Source: an uncultured Subdoligranulum sp.
Lineage (GTDB): Bacteria > Bacillota > Clostridia > Oscillospirales > Ruminococcaceae
NCBI GenBank assembly: GCA_900545545.1
Contig: UQZO01000007.1
Location: 1 to 64,000 of the forward strand
Reading direction: 5' to 3'
Length of the DNA: 64,000 bases
The notes beneath the pieces are model-generated. The model was not told the DNA's origin. It saw only the letters and a program-made list of their open reading frames with translations, and searched no databases. Both the position numbers and the translations under genes were made by a program. The stretch's first letter is position 1, and each line of letters begins with the position of its first letter. This document shows positions 44,529-53,392 of the stretch, piece by piece.

Positions 44529-45188
44529 TTACAGTTTGCCCTGCACCAGCATGTCCCGCACTTCGTACAGGTCGTGGCAGCAGTAGTCATACAGCTGGCG
44601 GATCTCCTCGTCCGGCTGGGCCAGGTCGGGCACCATCACCGTTACGGCACCTGCCGCATGCCCGGCGCGCACACCGTTGTAGCTGTCCTCCAGCACCAGG
44701 CAGTCGCGGCTGTCCAACCCCAGGCGGCGGGCCGCCTCCAGAAAGATATCCGGTGCCGGTTTGCTGTGCTGCACATCGGCGCCGCAGACGATATCGTGGA
44801 AATACCGTGCCGTGCCGGTGGTTTGCAGGTTCTGCTCAATCATATTGCGCGGGCTGGAACTGGCCACAATGCGCGGCAGCCCCCGTTCTTCCAGCAGAGC
44901 CAGCAGCTCCTTCAGGCCCGGTTTGCAGGGCACCCCCTGGGCAAAGCGCGCATCCCCGATCTGCCAGACCTTGTCCAGCATCTTCTGCGGGTCCACCTGG
45001 GGAAAATACTTCTGCACATGCTCAATCAGATACTGTCCCGCCAGGCCGCGGCCGCTGGCATAAAAGGTGGCCAGGTCCTGGGGCATGGGCACGCCCAGCT
45101 CCTCGCAGGCAGGGTCCCAGAAAGTATCCCACAGACGTTCGGTGTCGAACATCAGGCCGTCCATATCAAAAATCACGCCTTTTATCAT
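44529..45188 (-). CDS. HAD-family hydrolase (beta-phosphoglucomutase-like)
   Basis: A 219-residue haloacid-dehalogenase phosphatase with motif I GVIFDMDGLMFDTERLW and motif II in IVASSSPRNMI. The lysine lies at KPAPDIFLEAARRLG, and motif IV is CLVLEDSYNGVRAGHAAGA. The variant sequence is that of phosphatases or phosphomutases acting on sugar phosphates. ATG 45188 has GGAAGG eight bases upstream; the frame is open to 45302 without homology. Confidence 0.9.
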   Translation of the reverse strand: MIKGVIFDMDGLMFDTERLWDTFWDPACEELGVPMPQDLATFYASGRGLAGQYLIEHVQKYFPQVDPQKMLDKVWQIGDARFAQGVPCKPGLKELLALLEERGLPRIVASSSPRNMIEQNLQTTGTARYFHDIVCGADVQHSKPAPDIFLEAARRLGLDSRDCLVLEDSYNGVRAGHAAGAVTVMVPDLAQPDEEIRQLYDYCCHDLYEVRDMLVQGKL

Positions 45189-45396
45189 AAAAGGTGCCTT
45201 CCTTTCGCTGCAATGTCCTCTTTTGCACGCCCATTGTACCGCATTTTTCCGGCGGCGGCAAGAGAATTTTCCCCCAAGAAAATTGGGGCTTGTTTTTACC
45301 ACTTTAGAGCGCTATAATTGACTAAACTGCATCCGGGTTGCTGTGCGGCGGCCCGCCTGGCGGCAATGTGATATATAGACAGGGAGAGTGTAAATC

Positions 45397-46473
45397 ATGT
45401 TGGACATCAAAATCACCAAAACGACTGCGCCGAAGGAAAAGCCGCAGGACGAGAGCAAACTCGGTTTCGGCAAAATTTTCAGCGACCATATGTTCCTGAT
45501 GGATTATACCGAAGGCGAAGGCTGGCACGACGCCCGCATCGTCCCCTACGGCCCGTGGGAGATGGACCCCGCCACCACGGTGTTCCACTACGCGCAGGAA
45601 ATTTTTGAGGGCATGAAGGCTTACCGCACTGCGGAGGGTAAGATTCAGCTCTTCCGCCCCGAGTGCAACGCCAACCGCTACAACGATTCTGCCGACCGTC
45701 TGGGCATGCCCCCCATCCCGCCGGAGGATTTTGTCCAGGCTGTCAAGGCCATTGTGGATGTGGACCGCGACTGGGTGCCCCATTCCGACGGCGCTTCGCT
45801 GTACATCCGCCCCTTCTGCGTAGCCACCGATGTGGGCCTGGGTGTGCATGCGGCCAAGCACTACCGCTTCGCCATCATCTGCTCGCCCTCCGGCGCCTAC
45901 TACGCCGAGGGCCTGGACCCTGTGCGCATCTACGTGGAGGATGAGTACATCCGTGCCGCCCCGGGCCTGACCGGCTTTACCAAGTGCGGCGGCAACTATG
46001 CGGCTTCCATCAAGGCCGGCGAACTGGCCGAGGAGCGCGGCTTCAGCCAGGTGCTGTGGCTGGACGGCGTGGAAAAGAAGTACGTCGAGGAAGTCGGCTC
46101 CATGAACATCATGTTCAAGATCGACGGCAAGATCTACACCGCTGCCTGCACCGGCACCGTGCTGCCCGGCGTCACCCGCCGCTCCATCATCGAGCTGCTG
46201 AAGGATTGGGGCTATGAGGTCATCGAGGGCAAGCTGGCCATTGCCGACGTCATGAAGGCTGCCGACGAAGGCAAGCTGGAAGAAGTCTTCGGCACCGGCA
46301 CCGCCGCCGTCGTTTCTCCCGTCAAGGAACTGGACTGGGAGGGCAAGGTAGCCCACATCAGCGATGGCAAGATCGGCGAACTGACCCAGAAGCTGTACGA
46401 CACGCTGACCGGCATCCAGTGGGGCAAACTGCCCGATACCAAGGGCTGGATCGTTCCGGTAGACCCCCAGTAA
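45397..46473 (+). CDS. ilvE: Branched-chain amino acid aminotransferase
   Basis: A 358-residue fold type IV PLP enzyme. FHYAQEIFEGMKAYRTAEGK, DGASLYIRPFCVATD, GLTGFTKCGGNYAAS with the PLP lysine near position 196, and EEVGSMNIMF are BCAT-II signatures. The final step of leucine, isoleucine and valine synthesis. AGGGAGAG lies ahead of the ATG. Monocistronic, with a terminator 30 bases downstream. Confidence 0.94.
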   Translation: MLDIKITKTTAPKEKPQDESKLGFGKIFSDHMFLMDYTEGEGWHDARIVPYGPWEMDPATTVFHYAQEIFEGMKAYRTAEGKIQLFRPECNANRYNDSADRLGMPPIPPEDFVQAVKAIVDVDRDWVPHSDGASLYIRPFCVATDVGLGVHAAKHYRFAIICSPSGAYYAEGLDPVRIYVEDEYIRAAPGLTGFTKCGGNYAASIKAGELAEERGFSQVLWLDGVEKKYVEEVGSMNIMFKIDGKIYTAACTGTVLPGVTRRSIIELLKDWGYEVIEGKLAIADVMKAADEGKLEEVFGTGTAAVVSPVKELDWEGKVAHISDGKIGELTQKLYDTLTGIQWGKLPDTKGWIVPVDPQ

Positions 46474-46500
46474 ATTGAATTTTGTAAAATAGCACTACAA

Positions 46501-46545
46501 AAAAAGCGCGCAGATAAGAGAAATCCTCTTTTCTGTGCGCTTTTT
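46501..46545 (+). terminator. Intrinsic terminator after ilvE
   Basis: AAAAAGCGCGCAGA and TCTGTGCGCTTTTT arms around a loop. Confidence 0.85.
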
Positions 46546-46666
46546 CTTCATTTCTTTACATCTTTTTAACAGCCAATATGGTATACTGTTGGAAACTTGG
46601 AGTCTGTGCCCAGGGGCGCAGGAGCCGGTTTTCCCCGCATTGGCTTGTTACGAGAAAAGGATCTCT

Positions 46667-48178
46667 ATGAAACATATTCTGGAATTACTGGACGCCACCG
46701 CGGCCCGCCTGCCGGACCGCCCGGCTTTCGGGGATGAGCGCCATACCCTGACCTGGGGCCAGGTACAGCTGGCGGTGCAGCGCATCGGTACGGCACTGGC
46801 GCAGTACCATGTACAGCGCCGCCCGGTGGCCGTCTACCTGGACCACGAGGTCCCCTGCCTGCTGGCGATGCTGGGTACGCTGGCCGCCGGCGGTTTTTAC
46901 ACCGTGCTGGACACCGCCCAGCCGCCCGAGCGGGTACGGCGCATCACCGACCAGCTGGAACCGGCCCTGCTGCTGACCGATGCCCCCCACCGGGCAGCGG
47001 CCGAAGCCCTGGGGCTGCCCTGCCCCATCGTGGAGATGGACGACGCACTGGCGGGCCCGCCCGACCCGTTCCTGCTGCAGACGCTGCGGGCCGAGGCCAT
47101 CGACACGGATCTTGCCTATGTGCTGTTCACTTCCGGTTCCACCGGCGCCCCCAAGGGGGTGGCCGTGCAGCACCGGGCGGTACTTGCCTACAGCGCCTGG
47201 GCGGCGGAAACCTTCGGCCTGGACGAAACCACCGTCTTTGGCAACCAGACGCCGTTTTACTTTTCCATGTCGGTGACCGACCTGTACACCTCGCTGCGCA
47301 CCGGCGCCCAGGTGCAGGTGCTGCCCAAACGGCTGTTTTCCTTCCCGGTACAGCTGCTGGACTACCTGACCGTGCACGGCGTCAACACCCTGTACTGGGT
47401 GCCTTCGGCCCTGGGCGGCGTGGTGCGCTGGAAGGCGCTGGACTATACCGCCCTGCCGCCGCTGCGCACCATCCTGTTTGCGGGGGAAACCATGCCCACG
47501 CCCTATCTGAACTACTGGCGGGCCCACTACCCCACGGCGCTGTTTGCCAATCTCTTCGGCCCCACCGAGACCACCGACATCTGCGCCTATTACATTGTGG
47601 ACCGGGCATTTGCCGACGACGAACCGCTGCCCATTGGCCGCGCCTGCGATAACTGCGGCCTGCTGGTGCTGACCGCCGACGGCCAGGCCGCCGCCCCCGG
47701 CGAGGTAGGTGAGCTGTGTGCCCGGGGCAGTTTTCTGGCGGCCGGGTACTACAACATGCCCGAGAAAACCGCCGAGCGCTTCTGCCTCAACCCGCTGCAG
47801 CCCCACTACCCCGAGACCATCTACCGTACCGGGGACCTGGTGCGCTACGACGAACAGGGCCTTTTGCAGTACATGGGCCGCGCCGACAACCAGATCAAAC
47901 ACATGGGATACCGCATCGAGCTGGGTGAGATCGAAACCGCGGCCTTCGGGCAGGAGGGGCTGCAAAGCTGCGCCTGTATCTACGACGCCCCCAAAGACCG
48001 GCTGGTGCTGTTTTTCACCGGGCAGAAAGATCTGGAGCCTGCGCTGCGTGCCCGCCTGGCCCAGCGTCTGCCTGCCTACATGCAGCCCGCAACCTACCGC
48101 CGCCTGAAGGCAATGCCGCAGAATCAAAACGGAAAAATCGACCGCGCCGCGCTGCGCGAACTTTGCAAGGAGAACTAA
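46667..48178 (+). CDS. DltA-like acyl/aminoacyl carrier-protein ligase
   Basis: A 503-residue adenylate-forming enzyme, the length of DltA. The P-loop is LFTSGSTGAPKGVAV (153-167), followed by LFGPTETTD (297-304), YRTGDLV and QNQNGKIDR with the catalytic lysine near 490. It would load an acyl group onto the carrier protein encoded four bases downstream. Two positions depart from D-alanine ligases: in the A4 region FSMSVTD has Ser200 where FDxS carries the amino-binding Asp, and FAGE has Ala272 where Bacillus DltA has the Cys of FCGE. The substrate may therefore not be D-alanine. ATG has AAAAGGA upstream; a TATACT box lies near 46582. Confidence 0.85.
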   Translation: MKHILELLDATAARLPDRPAFGDERHTLTWGQVQLAVQRIGTALAQYHVQRRPVAVYLDHEVPCLLAMLGTLAAGGFYTVLDTAQPPERVRRITDQLEPALLLTDAPHRAAAEALGLPCPIVEMDDALAGPPDPFLLQTLRAEAIDTDLAYVLFTSGSTGAPKGVAVQHRAVLAYSAWAAETFGLDETTVFGNQTPFYFSMSVTDLYTSLRTGAQVQVLPKRLFSFPVQLLDYLTVHGVNTLYWVPSALGGVVRWKALDYTALPPLRTILFAGETMPTPYLNYWRAHYPTALFANLFGPTETTDICAYYIVDRAFADDEPLPIGRACDNCGLLVLTADGQAAAPGEVGELCARGSFLAAGYYNMPEKTAERFCLNPLQPHYPETIYRTGDLVRYDEQGLLQYMGRADNQIKHMGYRIELGEIETAAFGQEGLQSCACIYDAPKDRLVLFFTGQKDLEPALRARLAQRLPAYMQPATYRRLKAMPQNQNGKIDRAALRELCKEN

Positions 48179-48181
48179 GCT

Positions 48182-48415
48182 ATGCATACCATTGAAGAAA
48201 TCTTGAATATTCTTTCGGAAGTGAAACCCGGTATTTCGGTAGCCCCCGACGAGGAGCTGGTGCGCACCGGCGTGCTGGACTCGGTGGATATCATGTCGGT
48301 GGTGATGGCGCTGGCCGAGGAGTTTGACCTGGAAATCAGCCCGCTGGACCTGAAAGAGGAAAACTTCCACTCTGCCAACGCCATTCTGGAACTGGTCAAC
48401 CGGCTGGAAGAGTAA
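48182..48415 (+). CDS. DltC-like carrier protein
   Basis: A 77-residue acidic helical carrier protein. The phosphopantetheine serine lies in RTGVLDSVDIMSVV (Ser34), the usual LDS site. It would carry the acyl group made by the ligase encoded just before it. In classical dlt operons the order is A-B-C-D; here the carrier is the second gene. An AGGAG site in the end of the ligase gene precedes the ATG. Confidence 0.88.
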   Translation: MHTIEEILNILSEVKPGISVAPDEELVRTGVLDSVDIMSVVMALAEEFDLEISPLDLKEENFHSANAILELVNRLEE

Positions 48416-48447
48416 GCCGCTGACCGTGATTGTGAGGAGCCGTTTCT

Positions 48448-50016
48448 ATGGCGTATAACTCGTTTCCCTACTTATGTATCTTTCTGCCGCTGTGCTGGGC
48501 GGCCTGGGCGCTGCTGCCCCAGCGGTACCGGCCTGCGGCCTTGCTGGGCGGCAGCCTGATCTTCTACTGGCTGATGGCCGGCACCTACACCTTCTGGCTG
48601 CTGCTGGCGGCGGCCCTGACCTGGCTGCTGGGCCGCTGGCTGGGCAGTTTGCAGGCCTTGCAGGCTGCCACCACGCCCGGGCTGGAACGCGATGCCCGCA
48701 AGGCGGCGAAGCAGAAGTTCACCACCATGCAGAAAAGCGTGGTGGCCGCCGGGGTGGTGGGGCTGCTGGGGCTGCTGATCTGGCTGAAGTATCTGCCCTT
48801 CCTCGTCCGCTCGCTGAACGCTTTGCTGGCCCAGCTGCCCTTTGGCTGGCAGGTTTCCGCTCCCAGCTTTGTGCAGCCGGTGGGGCTGAGTTTTTTCACC
48901 CTGATGGCCATGAGCTATCTGTTTGATGTGCGCCGCGGCACCATACGTCCGGCGGAACATTACTGGCAGGTACTTCTGTACTTAAGTTTCTGGCCCCATG
49001 TGGTGGAGGGTCCCTTTGACCGCTGGGCCCAGGTTTCCCCCACCCTGCTGGACCCGCCCAAACCCAACTATCGCGCTTTCACTTTCGGCGTACAGCGCAT
49101 TCTGTGGGGCATGATGAAAAAGCTCATCATCGCCGACCGTGCCAACATGTACGTCAAGGCCGTGTTTGACGACTGGACGAAGTATTCCGGAGCCGCCGTG
49201 GTGGTGGCTACCCTGCTGTATACCCTGCAGCTGTATGCCGAATTTTCCGGCTGCATGGACATGGTGCTGGGTGCCGCCGAATGCTTCGGCGTGCCGCTGA
49301 CCGAAAACTTCCGCCAGCCCTTCTTTGCCCGCAGCGTCAGCGAGTTCTGGCGCCGCTGGCACATCACGCTGGGCGCCTGGCTGCGGGAATATCTGTTCCA
49401 GCCCGTCATCGTCAGCAAGCCCATGATGCGCTTCGGCAAATGGTGCCGCACCCGGTTCGGGGCCGCGCTGGGCCGCAGCCTTCCGGTCTGGGCCGGATTG
49501 TTGCTGACCTGGCTGGCCATCGGCCTGTGGCACGGTGCCGGCTGGCTGTATGTATTGTACGGCCTGTACTATTTCGTGCTGCAATGGCTGGGCGAAGTCA
49601 CCGAGCCCGCCCTGCTGCGCCTTTGCCCCCGGCTTACCGATTGGCGCACCCGCCGCTGGTACAAACTGTGGCAGGTAGCACGCACCTTTGTGCTGGTCAA
49701 CTTCGGCATGCTGCTGTTCCGCTCCAACGGAACCCACGCCGCCCTGGATATGCTGGCCAGCCTGGCACGCCCCTACACCGGCAGCCTGCTGATCAAGCTG
49801 GATGTGCAGGATATGTGGGTGCTGGTCATCGGCGCCGTGGTCCTGCTGGCCGTGGACCTGCTGCACGAGCGGGGCGTCGCCATCCGCGAAACGCTGGCGC
49901 GCCAGCCGCTGCCGCTGCGCTGGGCCGTTTACTGCGGCGGTATGCTGGCCGTTATGATCTTTGGCGCCTACGGCGACAACTACGACCCGGCTGCGTTCAT
50001 CTATGCGCAGTTCTGA
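48448..50016 (+). CDS. MBOAT-family O-acyltransferase (DltB-like)
   Basis: A 522-residue protein with about ten membrane helices. SVSEFWRRWHITLGAWLREY carries the conserved His305 region, and LAIGLWHGAGWLYVLYGLYY has the invariant MBOAT His362. It takes an acyl group from the carrier protein or its thioester and passes it across the membrane to a surface polymer. It is the third gene of the operon, with GAGGAG before the ATG. Similar to both DltB and alginate-type AlgI. Confidence 0.88.
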   Translation: MAYNSFPYLCIFLPLCWAAWALLPQRYRPAALLGGSLIFYWLMAGTYTFWLLLAAALTWLLGRWLGSLQALQAATTPGLERDARKAAKQKFTTMQKSVVAAGVVGLLGLLIWLKYLPFLVRSLNALLAQLPFGWQVSAPSFVQPVGLSFFTLMAMSYLFDVRRGTIRPAEHYWQVLLYLSFWPHVVEGPFDRWAQVSPTLLDPPKPNYRAFTFGVQRILWGMMKKLIIADRANMYVKAVFDDWTKYSGAAVVVATLLYTLQLYAEFSGCMDMVLGAAECFGVPLTENFRQPFFARSVSEFWRRWHITLGAWLREYLFQPVIVSKPMMRFGKWCRTRFGAALGRSLPVWAGLLLTWLAIGLWHGAGWLYVLYGLYYFVLQWLGEVTEPALLRLCPRLTDWRTRRWYKLWQVARTFVLVNFGMLLFRSNGTHAALDMLASLARPYTGSLLIKLDVQDMWVLVIGAVVLLAVDLLHERGVAIRETLARQPLPLRWAVYCGGMLAVMIFGAYGDNYDPAAFIYAQF

Positions 50017-50047
50017 CAGGGTCTTACAAGACAGGAGTAACCCCGGA

Positions 50048-51046
50048 ATGACATGGAAAACCTGGCAAAAAAACGCCCTGCGCATCGTGGCCTTTCTGCT
50101 GGTACTGCTGATGCTGGTGCTGGCTGCCGGCCATTATCTGATGCCGCAATCCAACCGCTATCTGGAAGGATACACGGCGGGCGGCATCCTGGGCGAAGAT
50201 TTTGATACCATTGATGTGCTGGTACTGGGCGATTCCAACGCTGCCCAGGGCATTGCGCCGATGAAGTGGTACGATGAGCACGGCATCACCGGCTACACCT
50301 ATGCAGCGGGCTGGATGTCGATGTACAACCTCTACTACCGGCTGCAGCAGATCTACGAGGAGCAGAACCCCAAGGTGGTGGTGCTGTGCACGGCACCGGC
50401 CTACACCAAAAAAGGCAGCGAGAGCACCATGCAGAGCGCCCTGGGCGACATTGCCGACGAGCTGCTGCCGCTGCTGCGCTTTCACGACAACTGGAAATAT
50501 CTGACGCCCCAGAATCTGTTTACCGAGAAGGACTACAGCTGGCGGGACGTGAACAAAGGCTACACCCCCATCACCGATGTGGCGGGGCGCCCCAATCTGG
50601 ACTACATGTATGACACCGGCGCCAGCGAATCCATTCCCTTCCTGGTCAAATTCTACATGCAGCGCATTTTGCAGCTGTGTGCCGACCATGACAGCGAGGT
50701 ATTGCTGGTGACGGTTCCGGCGGCTGTGGGCTGGAATCTGGCCCGGCACAACGGCATTGCCGCCTTTGCCGAGGAAAACGGCCTGCCCTACCTCGACTTC
50801 AATATGGCCGAGTACAATCCCGGCATCGACTGGACCACCGACACCGCCGACGGCGGCACCCATCTGAACTGGCTGGGCGCCCAGAAAGTGACCGAGGCCC
50901 TGGGAGATTATCTGCTGGAACACTATCCCCTGGAAGATCACCGCGGCCAAACCGGCTACGAAACCTGGGACGGTGACGCCCAGACCTACCGTGAGCAGCT
51001 TCCGGAAATCACCGAGCGGGCCAAACAAAACGCCGGAATTGTATAA
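50048..51046 (+). CDS. Membrane-anchored SGNH protein (DltD/AlgX-like)
   Basis: A 332-residue protein with an N-terminal signal anchor (LRIVAFLLVLLMLVLAAGHY). The extracellular SGNH/DHHW-like domain has VLVLGDSNAAQG (nucleophile Ser63) and DTADGGTHLNWLGAQKV with the Asp-His pair near 275-282. In dlt-type systems the equivalent protein is the extracellular acyltransferase partner of the MBOAT protein. ATG 50048 follows AGGAG with a 30-base gap after the MBOAT gene. It completes the four-gene operon. Confidence 0.82.
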   Translation: MTWKTWQKNALRIVAFLLVLLMLVLAAGHYLMPQSNRYLEGYTAGGILGEDFDTIDVLVLGDSNAAQGIAPMKWYDEHGITGYTYAAGWMSMYNLYYRLQQIYEEQNPKVVVLCTAPAYTKKGSESTMQSALGDIADELLPLLRFHDNWKYLTPQNLFTEKDYSWRDVNKGYTPITDVAGRPNLDYMYDTGASESIPFLVKFYMQRILQLCADHDSEVLLVTVPAAVGWNLARHNGIAAFAEENGLPYLDFNMAEYNPGIDWTTDTADGGTHLNWLGAQKVTEALGDYLLEHYPLEDHRGQTGYETWDGDAQTYREQLPEITERAKQNAGIV

Positions 51047-51146
51047 TATGTACAAAATTTGACACTGCGTTTACAGCACATTGTACACGCCTTCCTCTTG
51101 CAAACCAAGTCGAAATGTTGTACTATAATAGCACAGAAAGCAATGA

Positions 51147-51192
51147 CGCTTTGGAACGGTTGGTACGCGCAGCCGTACCAAAGCGCTTTTTT
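51147..51192 (+). terminator. Terminator-like hairpin with T6
   Basis: CGCTTTGG (51147-51154) pairs with CCAAAGCG (51178-51185), then GCTTTTTT. An alternative inner stem TTGGTACG / CGTACCAA exists in the same region. Confidence 0.6.
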
Positions 51193-51330
51193 GTGGATAG
51201 CTTTCTTTTGCAAGAGGAAGAATACCAGAGCGCCCTGCCGGTCAACCAGGAAGGGCATCCACTTGTAGAGGGGTGGGTTCCGTTCGATATACGAGCGGCA
51301 AGACGTTCTGTTTTTCTCCTTCTTTTTTGA

Positions 51331-51366
51331 AACGGGACGGGGCAGTGGCCGTCCCGTTTTGCTTTT
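51331..51366 (+). terminator. Intrinsic terminator
   Basis: AACGGGACGG pairs with CCGTCCCGTT around a short loop, followed by TTGCTTTT. Confidence 0.8.
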
Positions 51367-51372
51367 GCACGC

Positions 51373-51404
51373 AAAAAAATCGCCGGACCATCTGGTCCGG
51401 CGAT
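51373..51404 (-). terminator. Terminator after the PTS IIC-like gene
   Basis: ATCGCCGGACCA pairs with TGGTCCGGCGAT with a two-base loop, followed on the minus strand by seven T residues. Confidence 0.9.
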
Positions 51405-51415
51405 TTGCCGTTTTA

Positions 51416-52459
51416 TCAGGAAAGTTTGAGATCGTTTTCTTTGATCCAGCCCTTTTTGCGCAGCACCTCACAGAACAGCGTGCTGAGCACGGCGGGCAGC
51501 ACAAAGCAGATCAGCACCAGACCCGCCCAGTCGAAGGCGGTGATGGTTTTGCCCATCTGTACCCAGCCGGTATAGACGCCGATCTGCCCCACCAGACCGC
51601 AGGTTCCCATACCGCTGGACACCGCCGGGCCGTTCATCTCCAGCCGGAACAGACAGGTAGCCAGGGGGCCGGTGATGGCCGAGGCCAGCGTGGGCGGAAT
51701 CCAGATGCGCGGGTTACGCAGGATGTTGGGCATCTGCAGCATGCTGGTACCCAGGCCCTGGCTGACCAGACCGCCCACACCGTTTTCCTTGTAGCTCATG
51801 ACCGCAAAGCCCACCATCTGGGCGCAGCAGCCTGCCACCGCCGCACCGCCTGCCAGGCCGGTCAGGCCCAGGGCCGCGCAGATCGCCGCGCTGGAGATGG
51901 GCAGCGTCAGCGCCACACCCACCAGCACCGAAACAATGATGCCCATGAGCAGCGGCTGCAGCTCGGTAGCCCACATGATAACGCTGCCCACGGCACTGGC
52001 CGCCGCGCCGATGGCCGGGGCAAACAGCACGCTGAGCCCCGTGCCCACCAGAATGGTCACCGCCGGGGTGATGAGAATATCGATTTTGGTCTCCTTGCTG
52101 ACCAGCTTGCCGGCCTCCGCCGCCACAATGGCAATGAGGTAGACCGCCAGCGGGCCGCCTGCGCCGCCCAGTTCATTGGCCGCGCCGCCCACCGCAATCA
52201 GGCTGAACAGCACCAGCTGGGGTGCGTGCAGGGCATAGCCGATGGACGCCGCCATGGCAGGACCGGCCACCGCAGTGGCATACCCGCCTGCCGCAACGAG
52301 AAACGCGATGCCCAGCTGCTCGCCCAGCGTCTTGATGATGGTGCCGATGAGCAGGCTGGCGAACAACCCCTGCGCCATGGCGCCCATGGCATCAATGCCG
52401 TAACGATGGGCCGAGATGATGACATCTTTCTTTTTGAAAAACGAACGTATTTCCTCCAT
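51416..52459 (-). CDS. PTS IIC-like (EIIC type 2/PfoR-like) membrane protein
   Basis: A 347-residue glycine- and alanine-rich membrane protein with about nine helices. AHRYGIDAMGAMAQGLFASL, GGAANELGGAGGPLAVYLIA and MNGPAVSSGMGTCGLVGQIG are typical of the PTS_EIIC_2 family that includes Clostridium perfringens PfoR. No IIA or IIB partner is encoded nearby, so it may be a stand-alone sugar or regulatory transporter rather than a full PTS. It carries its own terminator. Confidence 0.8.
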   Translation of the reverse strand: MEEIRSFFKKKDVIISAHRYGIDAMGAMAQGLFASLLIGTIIKTLGEQLGIAFLVAAGGYATAVAGPAMAASIGYALHAPQLVLFSLIAVGGAANELGGAGGPLAVYLIAIVAAEAGKLVSKETKIDILITPAVTILVGTGLSVLFAPAIGAAASAVGSVIMWATELQPLLMGIIVSVLVGVALTLPISSAAICAALGLTGLAGGAAVAGCCAQMVGFAVMSYKENGVGGLVSQGLGTSMLQMPNILRNPRIWIPPTLASAITGPLATCLFRLEMNGPAVSSGMGTCGLVGQIGVYTGWVQMGKTITAFDWAGLVLICFVLPAVLSTLFCEVLRKKGWIKENDLKLS

Positions 52460-52597
52460 AAGTACACTTCCCTCCCAGAAATTAACGGTATTTTAGCACC
52501 ACCCCCCACAAAATGCAACCCGCCGATTGAAAAAAGAAGCGGGTTGCTGTACAATATAACAAAGAAACCGATTCTGTTAAAAGGAGCGCGGACCATT

Positions 52598-53350
52598 ATG
52601 GTAGAAACCTTTACCACCCATATCACACCCTATGGTCTGGACCGCAACGTCTTTTTGTATCTGCCGGACGACTGGCAGGCTTCCGGCCGCCGGTATCCGG
52701 TGGTGTATATGTTCGACGGGCACAACCTGTTTTTTGATTCCACCGCCACCTACGGCACCTGCTGGGGGCTGAAAGAATATCTGGATGCCCACCCCGAGGC
52801 CATCGTTGTAGCGCCGGAGTGCAACCACGAGGGCAACCGCCGGCTGGAGGAATACTGCCCCTATGAATCCGACTGGTTCGACGGCATCCACGGCACCGGC
52901 AGGCAGTATATGGACTGGCTGGTGCAGGAACTGAAACCCTGGGTGGATACCCATTACCCCACCCTGCCCGACCGGGCCCACACGGCCATCGGCGGGTCCA
53001 GCATGGGCGGTCTGATGAGCCTGTACGCTGCGGCGATGTATAACGCTGTATTCAGCAAAGCGGCCTGCCTGTCGCCCTCGGTACGGCTGTGCATGGAACC
53101 GCTGACTGCCGATCTGCACGGTGCCAAACTGCGCAAGGATACCCGCGTTTACCTGAGCTGGGGCGAACTGGAGGCCAACAGCCAGCACCAGCTGGCCGAG
53201 TACACCCACAACGCCCTGACCGTGGCCCGCATCCTGACCGAGGCGGGCGCCGCCGTCTATCCCTATTTCCAGATGAACGGACGGCACTGCGAAGCCGACT
53301 GGCGCCGCCAGCTGGATGGCTGCTTCCGTTTTCTGTTCGGCTGGAACTGA
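52598..53350 (+). CDS. Esterase D/Fes-type alpha/beta hydrolase
   Basis: A 250-residue hydrolase. YPVVYMFDGHNLFFD and TAIGGSSMGGLMSLYAAAMY (nucleophile Ser in GxSxG) and the His in QMNGRHCEADWRRQL form the expected triad context of the esterase-D-like family. No signal peptide, so it is cytoplasmic. The substrate could be a siderophore, a feruloyl or an acetyl ester. AAAGGAG is positioned before ATG 52598. The DJ-1 gene follows 42 bases on. Confidence 0.87.
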   Translation: MVETFTTHITPYGLDRNVFLYLPDDWQASGRRYPVVYMFDGHNLFFDSTATYGTCWGLKEYLDAHPEAIVVAPECNHEGNRRLEEYCPYESDWFDGIHGTGRQYMDWLVQELKPWVDTHYPTLPDRAHTAIGGSSMGGLMSLYAAAMYNAVFSKAACLSPSVRLCMEPLTADLHGAKLRKDTRVYLSWGELEANSQHQLAEYTHNALTVARILTEAGAAVYPYFQMNGRHCEADWRRQLDGCFRFLFGWN

Positions 53351-53392
53351 TCCCGCCGAATGCTGCAACCGATATTGAAGGAGGTATTTCCC

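Larger units (their letters stand above)
51121..51366 (+). ncRNA. Candidate small RNA
   Basis: A TACTATAAT box (51121-51129) is followed by about 235 bases ending in the strong terminator at 51331-51366. Within it, a hairpin with T6 (51147-51192) could be an internal terminator. CTTCCTCTTGCAA (51091-51103) just upstream is fully complementary to TTGCAAGAGGAAG (51209-51221). Short open frames here lack ribosome binding sites. No known RNA family (6S, tmRNA, RNase P, SRP) was recognised. Confidence 0.35.
51047..51415. other. Gene-free region between the acylation operon and the PTS gene
   Basis: No gene is supported. The stretch contains a TATAAT-like box, a hairpin with a T6 tract, a long-range inverted repeat and two opposing terminators (marked separately). 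It may encode a small RNA. Confidence 0.5.

Noticed and set aside
51115..51330. A 71-codon frame in the space after the acylation operon
   Set aside because: It lacks a ribosome binding site, runs through two terminator-like hairpins and has no protein-like features; an RNA explanation is better.
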